In this document: positions 48,052-57,067 of the stretch, piece after piece
Layout of the letters: each line of letters opens with the position of its first letter
Position numbering within the stretch: position 1 is the stretch's first letter
NCBI RefSeq assembly: GCF_027158465.1
Contig: NZ_JAMKYL010000001.1
Span: 682,001-746,000 of the forward strand
Source: Oxalobacter paeniformigenes
GTDB lineage: Bacteria; Pseudomonadota; Gammaproteobacteria; Burkholderiales; Burkholderiaceae_D
DNA length: 64,000 bases
Reading direction: 5' to 3'
Program-made: the position numbers and the translations under genes
Notes under the pieces: model-generated
What the model was told of the DNA's origin: nothing
What the model saw: the letters and a program-made list of their open reading frames with translations, nothing else
Database searches by the model: none

Positions 48052-50475
48052 ATGTACAGCGCCATCACCGGTTTCATCCTCGGCATCGCCGGCCTGCAAC
48101 AGCAAGCCGCATTGCCCGGAAAAACCGTCCTGCTGATCCTGTCGTCGCTGGCCGTCGCATTCCTCGTTCTTTCCTTCGTCCCTGTGCTCAAACAGCGCTT
48201 CGAACCGGCCGTCATGCTCGCGCGCGCACTGGCAGGATGTTGCGCCGGCATCGTCTGGGCATCCGCTCTCGCGTACGTCACCCTGTCTGAAAACCTGCCG
48301 CCATCGCTTGAAAACCGCCCGATCACCGTTACCGGCACTATCGCCGACCTGCCACAAGCAACAGAAAACGGCATACGTTTCCCCTTTCATGTCGAACGGG
48401 CTTTCTGCGAAAACAAACCCGTCACGATACCGGAAAACATCTTGCTTCACTGGCGAAACACACCGGGAACAGCCGGTGGCGAAAATACCCATCGACTCAT
48501 GCCGGGACAGAAATGGCGGTTCGACGTCCGTCTGAAACGCCCACATGGTCACGCCAATCCGGGCGGCTTCGATTATGAATACCAGCTTTTCGCCAAAAAA
48601 ATCCGCGCCACCGGTCATATCGACAACAAACAGGCGACACACAATACCCTGATCGAACCGTTTGTATGGAGCCCGATGCACGTCATCGACGCATTACGCT
48701 TTCATATCCGTGAGCGGATCGCCGGCGCATTGCAGGAAGATGCCTATGCCGGCGTCATCATCGCGCTTGTCATCGGCGACCAGAACGCCATATCCCGCGC
48801 CGACTGGAAACTGTTCAGCCAGACCGGCATTTCCCATCTCGTCGCCATATCGGGCTTGCATATCACACTTGTGGCAGGACTTTTCGCCGTCCTGACCGGC
48901 GCCCTGTGGCGACGCTCCTTTTTCACGAATATCCCGCTGCCGCTCATGCTGCCTGCACAAAAAGCCGCCGCGATCGCCGGTCTTGTCATGGCGCTGATCT
49001 ATGTGGCGCTGGCCGGCTTCGGCGTCCCGGCACGACGCACACTATGTATGCTTGCCATCGTCGCAGCTGCCCTGTGGAGCGGACGGCAAATCCGCATTTC
49101 CCGCGTCCTGCTCGCCGCGGCAGGACTGGTATTGCTCACGGATCCGCCAGCCGTCATGAAACCCGGATTCTGGCTTTCATTCGGTGCCGTCGGCATCATC
49201 CTGTACACAACCGTCGGCAGGGTACATCCCGTCACACAGAATACCTCACGACTGCGAAAATGGCTGCACGGTCTCATCGCCGCAGCCAGAACACAATGGG
49301 CCGTCACCGCAGGCCTCGTACCGCTGACCATGCTGTTTTTCGGACACATATCCCTCATCGGTCCCGCCGCCAATGCCATTGCCATCCCTGTCGTCACGCT
49401 GCTGGTCACGCCGCTGTCGCTCATCGGAAGCATCCTGCCCGAACCGCTTTGCACATACATCCTCAAAACCGCCCATCTCGCTTTCGAGTGGCTCGCCGTT
49501 TTCCTCGACTGGCTGGCATCCTTTTCCTTCGCCGTCTGGCATGCGCCATCGCCACCGCTTTACCTCATCGCATTCGCAATCGCCGGAACCTTGTGGATGC
49601 TTGCCCCGAAAGGCTGGCCGCTGCGCGCTCTGGGCATCCTGTGCTGGCTCCCCCTGTTTCTGGGTGCCCCCGAACACCCCGAAAAAGGGGAAATGCATGT
49701 CACCGTACTCGATGTCGGGCAGGGGGGCGCCGTACTCGTCGAAACACAACACCACCGACTGCTGTTCGATACCGGGCCATCGTATTCCTATGCATCGGAT
49801 GCGGCAGGGCATATCATCCTGCCCTATCTCCAGACACGCGGCATCCGCGAACTGGACACCATCGTTGTCTCGCACGGTGACGACGACCATGCCGGCGGCC
49901 TGCTGGCGATCACACGAGTCATGCCTGCAAAAGATATCCTCACATCCATGTCACCCGACAAACTGCTGGTCAAGGTATTGCCGACACATCGCCCGTGTCT
50001 GGCCGGACAACACTGGGAATGGGATGGCATCCGCTTCGATGTTCTCTATCCATCCAGTGATGATTACCTTGAAAAATCATCGAAAACCAACAGTTTAAGT
50101 TGTGTTCTTAAAGTATCGAACGAATATCGTTCCGTGCTGTTGACCGGTGATATCGAGGGCAGGGAAGAGCGGGAACTTGTCGCGCGTTACGGAGAAACGC
50201 TGCATGCCGACATACTGGCCGTCCCGCACCACGGCAGTGCGACATCATCGACATGGCCATTTCTCCTGGCTGTTTCCCCGGAAATCGCCATATTCCAGAC
50301 CGGCTACCTAAACCGCTATGGACATCCGAATCCGCGCATCACCGAACGTTACGACATCATGAAAACGTACCTTTACCGGAGCGACCGGGACGGCGCCATT
50401 CTCATGAAAATCGGACCGGGAATCGAGACCGTCACACAGCGTTCGGAAAACGCGCGTTACTGGCATACGCCATAA
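48052..50475 (+). CDS. comEC: DNA internalization competence protein ComEC/Rec2
   Basis: ComEC forms the inner-membrane channel for uptake of single-stranded DNA during transformation. The 807-residue product has an N-terminal OB/DUF4131 part with two helices, the Competence domain of about ten helices (residues 220-530; VIIALVIGDQNAISRADWKLFSQTGISHLVAISGLH at bases about 48756-48860), and a C-terminal metallo-beta-lactamase-like domain with DVGQGGAVLVET and SHGDDDHAGGLL. Its ATG follows the tatD stop without a gap. The gene is intact, but other competence genes are outside the window. Confidence 0.94.
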   Translation: MYSAITGFILGIAGLQQQAALPGKTVLLILSSLAVAFLVLSFVPVLKQRFEPAVMLARALAGCCAGIVWASALAYVTLSENLPPSLENRPITVTGTIADLPQATENGIRFPFHVERAFCENKPVTIPENILLHWRNTPGTAGGENTHRLMPGQKWRFDVRLKRPHGHANPGGFDYEYQLFAKKIRATGHIDNKQATHNTLIEPFVWSPMHVIDALRFHIRERIAGALQEDAYAGVIIALVIGDQNAISRADWKLFSQTGISHLVAISGLHITLVAGLFAVLTGALWRRSFFTNIPLPLMLPAQKAAAIAGLVMALIYVALAGFGVPARRTLCMLAIVAAALWSGRQIRISRVLLAAAGLVLLTDPPAVMKPGFWLSFGAVGIILYTTVGRVHPVTQNTSRLRKWLHGLIAAARTQWAVTAGLVPLTMLFFGHISLIGPAANAIAIPVVTLLVTPLSLIGSILPEPLCTYILKTAHLAFEWLAVFLDWLASFSFAVWHAPSPPLYLIAFAIAGTLWMLAPKGWPLRALGILCWLPLFLGAPEHPEKGEMHVTVLDVGQGGAVLVETQHHRLLFDTGPSYSYASDAAGHIILPYLQTRGIRELDTIVVSHGDDDHAGGLLAITRVMPAKDILTSMSPDKLLVKVLPTHRPCLAGQHWEWDGIRFDVLYPSSDDYLEKSSKTNSLSCVLKVSNEYRSVLLTGDIEGREERELVARYGETLHADILAVPHHGSATSSTWPFLLAVSPEIAIFQTGYLNRYGHPNPRITERYDIMKTYLYRSDRDGAILMKIGPGIETVTQRSENARYWHTP

Positions 50476-50801
50476 CACGCACAAGCCGCAACCCCGTCAG
50501 TTCTGCATACCGTTCGCCATCACCATCCTGACAAAACATCATTTGCAAAAAACTTTGAAATACAATAAATTGTAAAACAAACCGAAAGTAAATTGATAAA
50601 TATCGCACAGCATCCTCAACACTTTCCGGAACCGATATCGACGACATGACGCCTCATCGGACACACCTTTTGCACGGCTGGCTGCGCAAAGCATACATGT
50701 ACCGGGCAGGGGACCTCGGGCAATGAATTAAATTGCCATGACATCATCACTTTTAAGTTATAATTTGGATTTCCTGCTACGTGCCTAGAGCACCTTCTGT
50801 A
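50476..50801. other. 326-bp intergenic region between comEC and pyrG
   Basis: No gene was found. It holds an AT-rich 14-bp inverted repeat TACAATAAATTGTA (50561-50574) and the pyrG promoter. No clean terminator for comEC is visible. Confidence 0.6.
50733..50764 (+). promoter_or_regulatory. pyrG promoter
   Basis: A perfect -10 TATAAT (50759-50764) is preceded by TTGCCA (50733-50738), but the 20-bp spacer is long, so the -35 assignment is uncertain. The start codon is 37 bp downstream. Confidence 0.5.
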
Positions 50802-52463
50802 ATGACCAAATTCGTATTCGTCACGGGCGGTGTCGTTTCATCCCTGGGTAAGGGTATCGCCGCCGCATCGCTTGCCGCCATCCTCGAATCGCGCGGCCTT
50901 AAAGTCACCATGATCAAGCTGGACCCATATATCAATGTGGACCCCGGCACGATGAGTCCGTTCCAGCACGGCGAAGTCTTCGTCACCGACGACGGCGCGG
51001 AAACCGACCTGGATCTGGGCCATTATGAACGTTTCATTTCCACCCGGATGCACAAGGTGAACAACTTCACCACCGGGCAGATTTATGAATCCGTCATCCG
51101 CAAGGAGCGGCGTGGGGAATATCTGGGCAAGACCGTCCAGGTCATCCCGCATATCACCAACGAAATCCAGAATTTCATTCACCGTGGCGCGAAAGGTTAC
51201 GAAGTCGCGCTGGTCGAAATCGGCGGTACCGTCGGCGATATCGAATCCTTGCCGTTTCTGGAAGCCGCACGCCAGCTGAGCCTGCGTGCGGAAAAGAACT
51301 CGACGGTATTCATCCATCTGACGCTCGTTCCGTACATCGCTTCGGCAGGTGAGCTGAAAACGAAACCGACCCAGCACAGTGTCCAGAAGTTGCGTGAAAT
51401 CGGGATTTACCCGGACGCGCTGCTGTGCCGTGCCGACCGGCCGATTCCCGAAGACGAACGGGCCAAGATTTCCCTGTTTTCCAACGTCCGTGAAGACGCC
51501 GTCATTTCCGTATGGGATGCCGACACCATCTACAAGATTCCGCAAATGCTCCACGATCAGGGGCTTGATGCCATCGTCTGCGACAAGCTGGGACTGAACC
51601 CGCCTCCCGCCGATCTGTCCATGTGGAACAAGCTGGTCTATGCCCTCGAACATCCCGAAACGGAAGTCTCGATCTGCATGGTCGGCAAATATGTCGATCT
51701 GACCGAATCGTACAAATCGCTTATCGAAGCAATCCGCCATGCCGGCATCCATACAGGCTGCAAGGTCAACATCGATTTCCTCGACTCGGAAGAAATCGAG
51801 GCAAAAGGTACGGCGCACCTGTCGAAATACGACGCCATCCTCGTGCCGGGCGGCTTCGGCAAGCGCGGCGTGGAAGGCAAGATCGCCACGGCGCAATACG
51901 CCCGCGAACACAAGGTTCCCTATCTGGGCATCTGTCTGGGCATGCAGGTCGCCCTGATCGAATTCGCCCGGCATGTCGCCGGCCTGACGCACGCCAATTC
52001 GACGGAATTCGATCCGGACACCGATCAGCCGGTCGTCGCCCTGATCACCGAATGGCACAACCGCAGCGGCGAACTGGAGCATCGTGACGAAAACTCCGAT
52101 CTGGGCGGCACCATGCGTCTGGGTGCGCAGACCTGTGCCGTCGAACCCGGTACGCTGGCATCCGAAATTTACGGCAATGTCGTCACCGAACGCCATCGCC
52201 ACCGTTACGAAGCCAACAACCTGTATCTGGAACGCCTCAAGGAGGCAGGTCTTGTCGTCTCGGCCATGACGCCGACCGAAAAATTGTGCGAAATCATGGA
52301 ATTGCCGAGAACCGGCAAACATGCGCACCCATGGTTCATCGGTGTGCAGTATCATCCTGAATTCAAATCGACGCCACGTGACGGCCATCCGCTCTTTACG
52401 GCCTTCATCAAGGCGGCGATCGCCAACAGACAGGCAAAAGAAGCCAAAGGACAAAAAGCATGA
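50802..52463 (+). CDS. pyrG: CTP synthase
   Basis: PyrG converts UTP to CTP using ATP and glutamine. The 553-residue product begins MTKFVFVTGGVVSSLGKGIAAAS, has the synthase core with IKLDPYINVDPGTMSPFQHGEV, and a C-terminal class I glutamine amidotransferase domain whose Cys is in YLGICLGMQ, with the His/Glu pair in VQYHPEFKSTP. ATG 50802 is preferred over an in-frame GTG at 50781. It overlaps kdsA by 4 bp (ATGA) in the conserved pyrG-kdsA-eno-ftsB order. Confidence 0.97.
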   Translation: MTKFVFVTGGVVSSLGKGIAAASLAAILESRGLKVTMIKLDPYINVDPGTMSPFQHGEVFVTDDGAETDLDLGHYERFISTRMHKVNNFTTGQIYESVIRKERRGEYLGKTVQVIPHITNEIQNFIHRGAKGYEVALVEIGGTVGDIESLPFLEAARQLSLRAEKNSTVFIHLTLVPYIASAGELKTKPTQHSVQKLREIGIYPDALLCRADRPIPEDERAKISLFSNVREDAVISVWDADTIYKIPQMLHDQGLDAIVCDKLGLNPPPADLSMWNKLVYALEHPETEVSICMVGKYVDLTESYKSLIEAIRHAGIHTGCKVNIDFLDSEEIEAKGTAHLSKYDAILVPGGFGKRGVEGKIATAQYAREHKVPYLGICLGMQVALIEFARHVAGLTHANSTEFDPDTDQPVVALITEWHNRSGELEHRDENSDLGGTMRLGAQTCAVEPGTLASEIYGNVVTERHRHRYEANNLYLERLKEAGLVVSAMTPTEKLCEIMELPRTGKHAHPWFIGVQYHPEFKSTPRDGHPLFTAFIKAAIANRQAKEAKGQKA

Positions 52464-53311
52464 AACTTTGCGGTGTTGACATCGGACTCGACAAACCGTT
52501 TTTCCTGATCGCCGGGCCATGCGTGATCGAATCGCGCCAGCTGGCGATCGACACGGCTGGTGCCCTCAAGGAAATGACCGGCGCGCTGGGCATTCCGTTC
52601 ATCTACAAGTCATCCTACGACAAGGCCAACCGTTCCTCGTCCTCGTCGTTTCGCGGACTCGGTATGGAAAAGGGGCTCGACATACTGGCCGACGTCAAAA
52701 AACAGTTTGATGTTCCGGTTCTGACCGACGTCCATACCGAAGCCGAAGTCGGTCCGGTTTCCGAAGTCGTCGATGTCTTGCAGACACCGGCGTTTTTGTG
52801 CAGGCAGACCGACTTCATCCAGGCATGCGCCCGCAGCGGCAAACCCGTCAACATCAAAAAAGGACAGTTTCTCGCCCCCGGCGACATGATCAATGTCGTC
52901 AGAAAAGCACGTGAAGCCGCTCGTGAGGCAGGTGTTGCCGAAGACAATTTCACCGTATGCGAACGGGGCGCATCGTTCGGCTACAACAATCTGGTTTCCG
53001 ACATGCGTTCCCTGGCCATCATGCGCCAGACGGGGTGTCCTGTCGTATTCGACGCGACGCATTCCGTCCAGCTGCCCGGCGGACTGGGCGATGCATCCGG
53101 TGGCCAGCGCGAATTCGTCCCTGTGCTGGCACGTGCCGCACTGGCGGTCGGCGTTGCCGGCCTGTTCATGGAAACGCACCCGAATCCAGCCGAAGCCAAG
53201 TCGGATGGACCCAATGCCGTCCCGCTGGCCCGCATGAAAGACTTGCTCGAACAGCTTGTCGTACTGGACAAGGCCGTCAAGCAGGCGGGCATGCCGGAAT
53301 TCGGTTTCTGA
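52460..53311 (+). CDS. kdsA: 3-Deoxy-8-phosphooctulonate synthase (KDO-8-P synthase)
   Basis: KdsA condenses phosphoenolpyruvate and arabinose-5-phosphate to KDO-8-P for lipopolysaccharide. The 283-residue TIM barrel has FFLIAGPCVIESRQLA, KSSYDKANRSSSSSFRG, VLTDVHTE and VFDATHSVQLPGG, all typical. An Asn is present in the metal-dependence position of the N-terminal strand region only if aligned by computation, so the metal class is left open. It is coupled to pyrG by an ATGA overlap and followed by eno after 45 bp. Confidence 0.96.
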   Translation: MKLCGVDIGLDKPFFLIAGPCVIESRQLAIDTAGALKEMTGALGIPFIYKSSYDKANRSSSSSFRGLGMEKGLDILADVKKQFDVPVLTDVHTEAEVGPVSEVVDVLQTPAFLCRQTDFIQACARSGKPVNIKKGQFLAPGDMINVVRKAREAAREAGVAEDNFTVCERGASFGYNNLVSDMRSLAIMRQTGCPVVFDATHSVQLPGGLGDASGGQREFVPVLARAALAVGVAGLFMETHPNPAEAKSDGPNAVPLARMKDLLEQLVVLDKAVKQAGMPEFGF

Positions 53312-53356
53312 GAACAAAATACAAAAGATACTAGTTAGTTTGGGAGACATATATTT

Positions 53357-54640
53357 ATGAGCGCTATCGTTGACCTCATCGGACGCGAAATCCTCGATTC
53401 CCGCGGCAACCCGACCGTCGAATGCGACGTCCTTCTGGAATCGGGCGTCATGGGACGGGCAGCCGTTCCATCAGGTGCATCCACCGGATCGCGCGAAGCC
53501 ATTGAACTGCGTGACGGCGATGCCAGCCGTTACAACGGCAAGGGCGTAAGAAAAGCCATCGAACACATCAATACGGAAATCGCCGAAGCGATCATCGGGC
53601 TGGACGCCAGCGAACAGGCGTTTCTGGACCGCACCCTGATCGATCTGGACGGTACCGAAAACAAAAGCCGTCTCGGCGCCAACGCCATGCTGGCCGTCTC
53701 CATGGCCGTGGCCAAGGCCGCCGCCGAAGAAGCCGGTTTGCCGCTGTACCGTTACTTCGGCGGTTCCGGCATCATGCAGTTGCCGGTTCCGATGATGAAC
53801 ATCATCAACGGCGGCGCCCATGCCGACAACAATCTCAACATCCAGGAATTCATGATCATTCCTGTCGGCGCCAGCTCTTTCTCGGCGGCACTCCAGTGCG
53901 GTGCGGAAATTTTCCACACCCTGAAAAAAATCCTTCAGGAAAAAGGCCTGACCACATCGGTCGGCGACGAAGGTGGTTTCGCTCCATCGGTCGCCCATCA
54001 TGAAGAAGCCATCCAACTCATCATCACGGCCATCGAAAAAGCCGGCTATGTACCCGGAACCGATGTCTGTATCGGTCTGGACTGCGCCGCCAGCGAATTC
54101 TACAAGGACGGCAAATATCACCTGACCGGTGAAGGGCTGGTACTCTCGGCAGAAGAATTCACCCATCTGCTCGAAACATGGTGCGACAAATATCCGATCC
54201 TTTCGATTGAAGACGCCATGTCCGAAGACGACTGGGAAGGCTGGGCATACCTGACCGAAAAACTCGGCAAACGCGTCCAGCTCGTCGGTGACGATCTGTT
54301 CGTGACCAACACCCGCATCCTGCGTGAAGGCATCCAGAAAGGCGTGGCCAATTCGATCCTCATCAAGATCAACCAGATCGGTACCCTGACCGAAACCTTC
54401 GCCGCCATCGAAATGGCGAAACGCGCCGGTTATACCGCAGTCGTATCCCACCGTTCCGGTGAAACGGAAGATTCGACCATCGCAGACATCGCCGTCGGAA
54501 CCAATGCCTTGCAGATCAAGACCGGATCGCTGTCACGTTCCGACCGGATCGCCAAATACAACCAGCTTCTCCGTATCGAGGAAGATCTGGGCGAAGTCGC
54601 AAGCTATCCGGGACGAAGCGCTTTTTACAATCTCAAATAA
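53357..54640 (+). CDS. eno: Enolase
   Basis: Enolase interconverts 2-phosphoglycerate and phosphoenolpyruvate, and it is an RNA-degradosome partner in some bacteria. The 427-residue product has GREILDSRGNPTVECDV, the substrate loop PSGASTGSREA, the metal ligand region LSIEDAMSEDDWEGW, the catalytic Lys in ILIKINQIGTLTET, and SHRSGETEDSTIADIAV. Upstream, GGGAGAC precedes the ATG. A stem-loop follows the gene. Confidence 0.98.
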   Translation: MSAIVDLIGREILDSRGNPTVECDVLLESGVMGRAAVPSGASTGSREAIELRDGDASRYNGKGVRKAIEHINTEIAEAIIGLDASEQAFLDRTLIDLDGTENKSRLGANAMLAVSMAVAKAAAEEAGLPLYRYFGGSGIMQLPVPMMNIINGGAHADNNLNIQEFMIIPVGASSFSAALQCGAEIFHTLKKILQEKGLTTSVGDEGGFAPSVAHHEEAIQLIITAIEKAGYVPGTDVCIGLDCAASEFYKDGKYHLTGEGLVLSAEEFTHLLETWCDKYPILSIEDAMSEDDWEGWAYLTEKLGKRVQLVGDDLFVTNTRILREGIQKGVANSILIKINQIGTLTETFAAIEMAKRAGYTAVVSHRSGETEDSTIADIAVGTNALQIKTGSLSRSDRIAKYNQLLRIEEDLGEVASYPGRSAFYNLK

Positions 54641-54644
54641 CCGT

Positions 54645-54679
54645 TCGGGCCGGTCATTTGCTGATAACCGGCCCGATTT
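54645..54679 (+). terminator. Stem-loop after eno
   Basis: TCGGGCCGGT (54645-54654) and ACCGGCCCGA (54667-54676) form a perfect 10-bp stem with a 12-nt loop. Only TTT follows, so it may be a partial terminator or an mRNA end stabiliser ahead of ftsB. Confidence 0.5.
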
Positions 54680-54718
54680 CCAGTAACCGGTATATTTTCC
54701 GATACTGCGCCGACCATC

Positions 54719-55063
54719 ATGCGACTGATTACCATTGCGCTGGCCGTTTTGCTGGTTCTGATCCAGTATCCGCTCTGGCTGGGGAAGGGCGGATGGCTGC
54801 GTGTATGGGAATTGCACCGTCAGCTTGAAGCCGTTCAGGAAAAAAACGAGGAACAAAAACTGAAAAACGCCAGACTGGCATCCGAAGTCCGCTCACTGAG
54901 CGAAGGCACGGAAGCCATCGAGGAACGTGCACGCAGCGAACTGTCCATGATCCGGAAAGGGGAAATCTTCATTCAGCTTCTGGAAGATACGGATGAGGCA
55001 CAAAAAACAACACCTATCCCTGAAACACAACTGGAAAGCGACAAAAATTCCCACAACGATTAG
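54719..55063 (+). CDS. ftsB: Cell division protein FtsB
   Basis: FtsB forms a complex with FtsL and FtsQ in the divisome. The 114-residue product has one N-terminal membrane helix (about 4-20; ITIALAVLLVLIQYPLWLG), the conserved GKGGW before a coiled coil (about 30-70), and RARSELSMIRKGEIFIQLLE. Length and position after eno are typical for beta-proteobacteria. Confidence 0.93.
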   Translation: MRLITIALAVLLVLIQYPLWLGKGGWLRVWELHRQLEAVQEKNEEQKLKNARLASEVRSLSEGTEAIEERARSELSMIRKGEIFIQLLEDTDEAQKTTPIPETQLESDKNSHND

Positions 55064-55135
55064 AAATACGCTATAATTTAAAAATCGACTTGACGCAGTC
55101 AAGACGCCATTCAAAAAATGGCAAATTAAAAAAAC

Positions 55136-55164
55136 TTGACAGCATCAAATGAATTGAATATAAT
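55136..55164 (+). promoter_or_regulatory. Consensus sigma-70 promoter of tRNA-Asn
   Basis: TTGACA (55136-55141) and TATAAT (55159-55164) match the consensus exactly with the ideal 17-bp spacer. Transcription should start near 55171, about 6 nt before the mature tRNA. Confidence 0.85.
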
Positions 55165-55176
55165 TTTTTTCTCAAT

Positions 55177-55252
55177 TCCTCGATAGCTCAGTCGGTAGAG
55201 CGACGGACTGTTAATCCGCAGGTCCCTGGTTCGAGCCCAGGTCGAGGAGCCA
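55177..55252 (+). tRNA. tRNA-Asn (anticodon GTT)
   Basis: The 76-nt gene folds into a full cloverleaf: acceptor TCCTCGA/TCGAGGA with discriminator G and encoded CCA, D stem GCTC/GAGC, anticodon loop CTGTTAA with GTT at 55210-55212, and T arm CCTGG-TTCGAGC-CCAGG. The anticodon stem has an A-C mismatch at its base (positions 27-43; A55203 and C55219). A strong promoter and terminator enclose it as a single-gene unit. Confidence 0.97.
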
Positions 55253-55260
55253 GAATACTG

Positions 55261-55290
55261 GGGGTTACGTGAAAACGTAACCCCTTTTTC
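55261..55290 (+). terminator. Terminator of tRNA-Asn
   Basis: GGGGTTACGT (55261-55270) and ACGTAACCCC (55275-55284) form a perfect 10-bp stem with loop GAAA, followed by TTTTTC. It is 8 bp after the CCA end. Confidence 0.92.
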
Positions 55291-55465
55291 TTTATGCGGA
55301 AAAAGGGAAATCCTGTCTGACAGGCCATTCTGGTGCCGGATATTTTTCTTACCGAAAAAATATTGTTTCGCAGAAAAAACGCTCAGGCAACTCGGTATAT
55401 AATAAGCGGCATTCGATACATGACAGACATTGTCCTGTTCCACCTTAACGCACCAAAGGATGAAG

Positions 55466-55723
55466 ATGAAAAACGAAATCGAAATGTACGTCGTGGAAGG
55501 TCACAAGGCCTGTGATCTGGCCTGCCAGTTTCTGGAATCCAGAGGTATTCCTTTCAAGAAAATCGTCGTCGGCGTCAATATGAACCTGGCTGTCGAAATG
55601 TGGGCACGTTCCGGCTGCCATACATTGCCGCAGATTTTCATCGGATACGACCATGTCGGTGGCCTTCCGGAATTGCTGGATATGGCCGAAAGCGGCGAAC
55701 TGGACAAACGTCTGGGAAAATAA
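55466..55723 (+). CDS. Glutaredoxin-like protein lacking the nucleophilic cysteine
   Basis: The 85-residue product aligns along its length with bacterial glutaredoxin 3 and keeps the cis-proline region TLPQIFIGYDHVGGLPELL and the usual size. At the active site, however, the CPYC motif is replaced by H13-K-A-C16: the first, nucleophilic Cys is His, and only the second Cys remains (with another Cys at 20). Classical disulfide reduction or Fe-S ligation through the first Cys is therefore not expected. Start ATG 55466 is chosen for AAAGG 8 bp upstream; ATG 55460 is close by. A strong terminator follows. It lies alone after tRNA-Asn. Confidence 0.8.
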   Translation: MKNEIEMYVVEGHKACDLACQFLESRGIPFKKIVVGVNMNLAVEMWARSGCHTLPQIFIGYDHVGGLPELLDMAESGELDKRLGK

Positions 55724-55786
55724 ATACACGGCGTCCGTAATGCCGCAGGCATGGCGAAAGCCACCCGGCAAAACCGGACAAACCTG

Positions 55787-55813
55787 AAAGGGTAACGGAA
55801 GTTACCCTTTTTT
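55787..55813 (+). terminator. Terminator of the glutaredoxin-like gene
   Basis: AAAGGGTAAC (55787-55796) and GTTACCCTTT (55801-55810) form a 10-bp stem with loop GGAA, ending in six T. Confidence 0.9.
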
Positions 55814-56013
55814 ATGCGTTTTTTGCCCATCCTGATACACCGTTTTGCCAGCTAACCGTCAGACCGGCATTTGCCGTCCGGCGATGTCATCCGGATATCG
55901 GACCGTTCGCACAACCGGCGAAAGGTCTTGTGCGGCATTGCGTAAAACCTGGTATCCGGCCGTTTCCGGAAAAACTTCCCGTCGCCATTGCAGACTCGTA
56001 TTTTGATACTTTC

Positions 56014-56961
56014 ATGAAATTCGTCGCCATTGCCTTGCCTGTGCTGCTGGCTGCCGCCGCCGGACTGGCCGGATGCAACCAGACATCCGAAAAACCTGCC
56101 GTAACGCAAAACGTCACTCATACGCCCTTCGTTCAGCACCCGGAAAACGCTTTTTCAAAAAAACTCGATCTGTACACACAAGCCTATTATCTGCTGATGA
56201 ACGGTCCGGACAGCCTGCAACCGGCATACAACACTTTTCATCTGGTCAGAAAAGCGAAATCCGCCGACGACATCCGTTTTTCGACATCCCGCTCGTTGAA
56301 CAGGGGACTGGAACTTTTCGGGCAGGGGCTGGCTATCGAAGATGAAAACCTGGGCGATCTGGATGACGCGGTACGCAATGCATGGCAGGCCGGAAACAAG
56401 CTGAGACAGGACGAACAGGAACTGGAACCGTATTTCCGCAATCGCGAATACCGCAAAGACCATCTTGCCAAGGCCAGGGCATCGTACAACGCTATCCAGA
56501 ATGACTACGAAGCCATGTTTTCCCACATGGCGAAAATCGAAACCTTGCTGCTTCAATACCGCAAGGAAGAATCTGTCCGACGAATGGACTTTTTCCGTGA
56601 AAAAGGCGACTGGCTGGGATACTACACAGAAGAAAGCATCCAGAATGCGCAAGACTTGCTGGCGTTGTTTGCCGAATCGGAAGAACCGCTGGACAGCACC
56701 ACACTGTATGCCAGGGGTAACCAGCTCTTGCGCAGACTCGAAACCTCGCTGGCTGCCCAGCGCAAGGCATATGAAGAGGCCAGGGCATCCAGCAGAAAAA
56801 ATACGGCCGCATCGCTTTCGGTATACCGTATCCTGACGAGCCTTGTCGGCAGTTACCGCGACCTTCGCCAGCACAAGAAAACCGGCGATCTGGCCGCCAT
56901 GCACAAAAAATTCAACGACGCACTGATGGCGAACAGACGGAGAACAGGCAAACCGTACTGA
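56014..56961 (+). CDS. DUF3829 (YiiG-like) lipoprotein, copy 1
   Basis: The 315-residue product has a lipoprotein signal with lipobox LAGC ending at C21. The mature part is mainly helical and matches the DUF3829/YiiG type, whose function is unknown. It shares with the next gene the blocks PYFRNREYRKDHLA and GYYTEESIQNAQDLLAL, so the two are paralogues that arose by tandem duplication. No clear ribosome binding site precedes ATG 56014, though the signal peptide supports this start. The frame is open from 55930. Confidence 0.72.
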   Translation: MKFVAIALPVLLAAAAGLAGCNQTSEKPAVTQNVTHTPFVQHPENAFSKKLDLYTQAYYLLMNGPDSLQPAYNTFHLVRKAKSADDIRFSTSRSLNRGLELFGQGLAIEDENLGDLDDAVRNAWQAGNKLRQDEQELEPYFRNREYRKDHLAKARASYNAIQNDYEAMFSHMAKIETLLLQYRKEESVRRMDFFREKGDWLGYYTEESIQNAQDLLALFAESEEPLDSTTLYARGNQLLRRLETSLAAQRKAYEEARASSRKNTAASLSVYRILTSLVGSYRDLRQHKKTGDLAAMHKKFNDALMANRRRTGKPY

Positions 56962-57067
56962 TACTGTACATCGCAGTCAGTATGCGCAGAACAACGACGC
57001 GCGGCCATACTGGCATAATCGGCACATTTCAGTTATCTTAATCCCGTCATCCCCATGAAATGCCGCC

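Noticed and set aside
50838..52520. 560-codon open frame antisense to pyrG
   Set aside because: It mirrors pyrG, has no domain, and long antisense frames are common where third positions are GC-rich.
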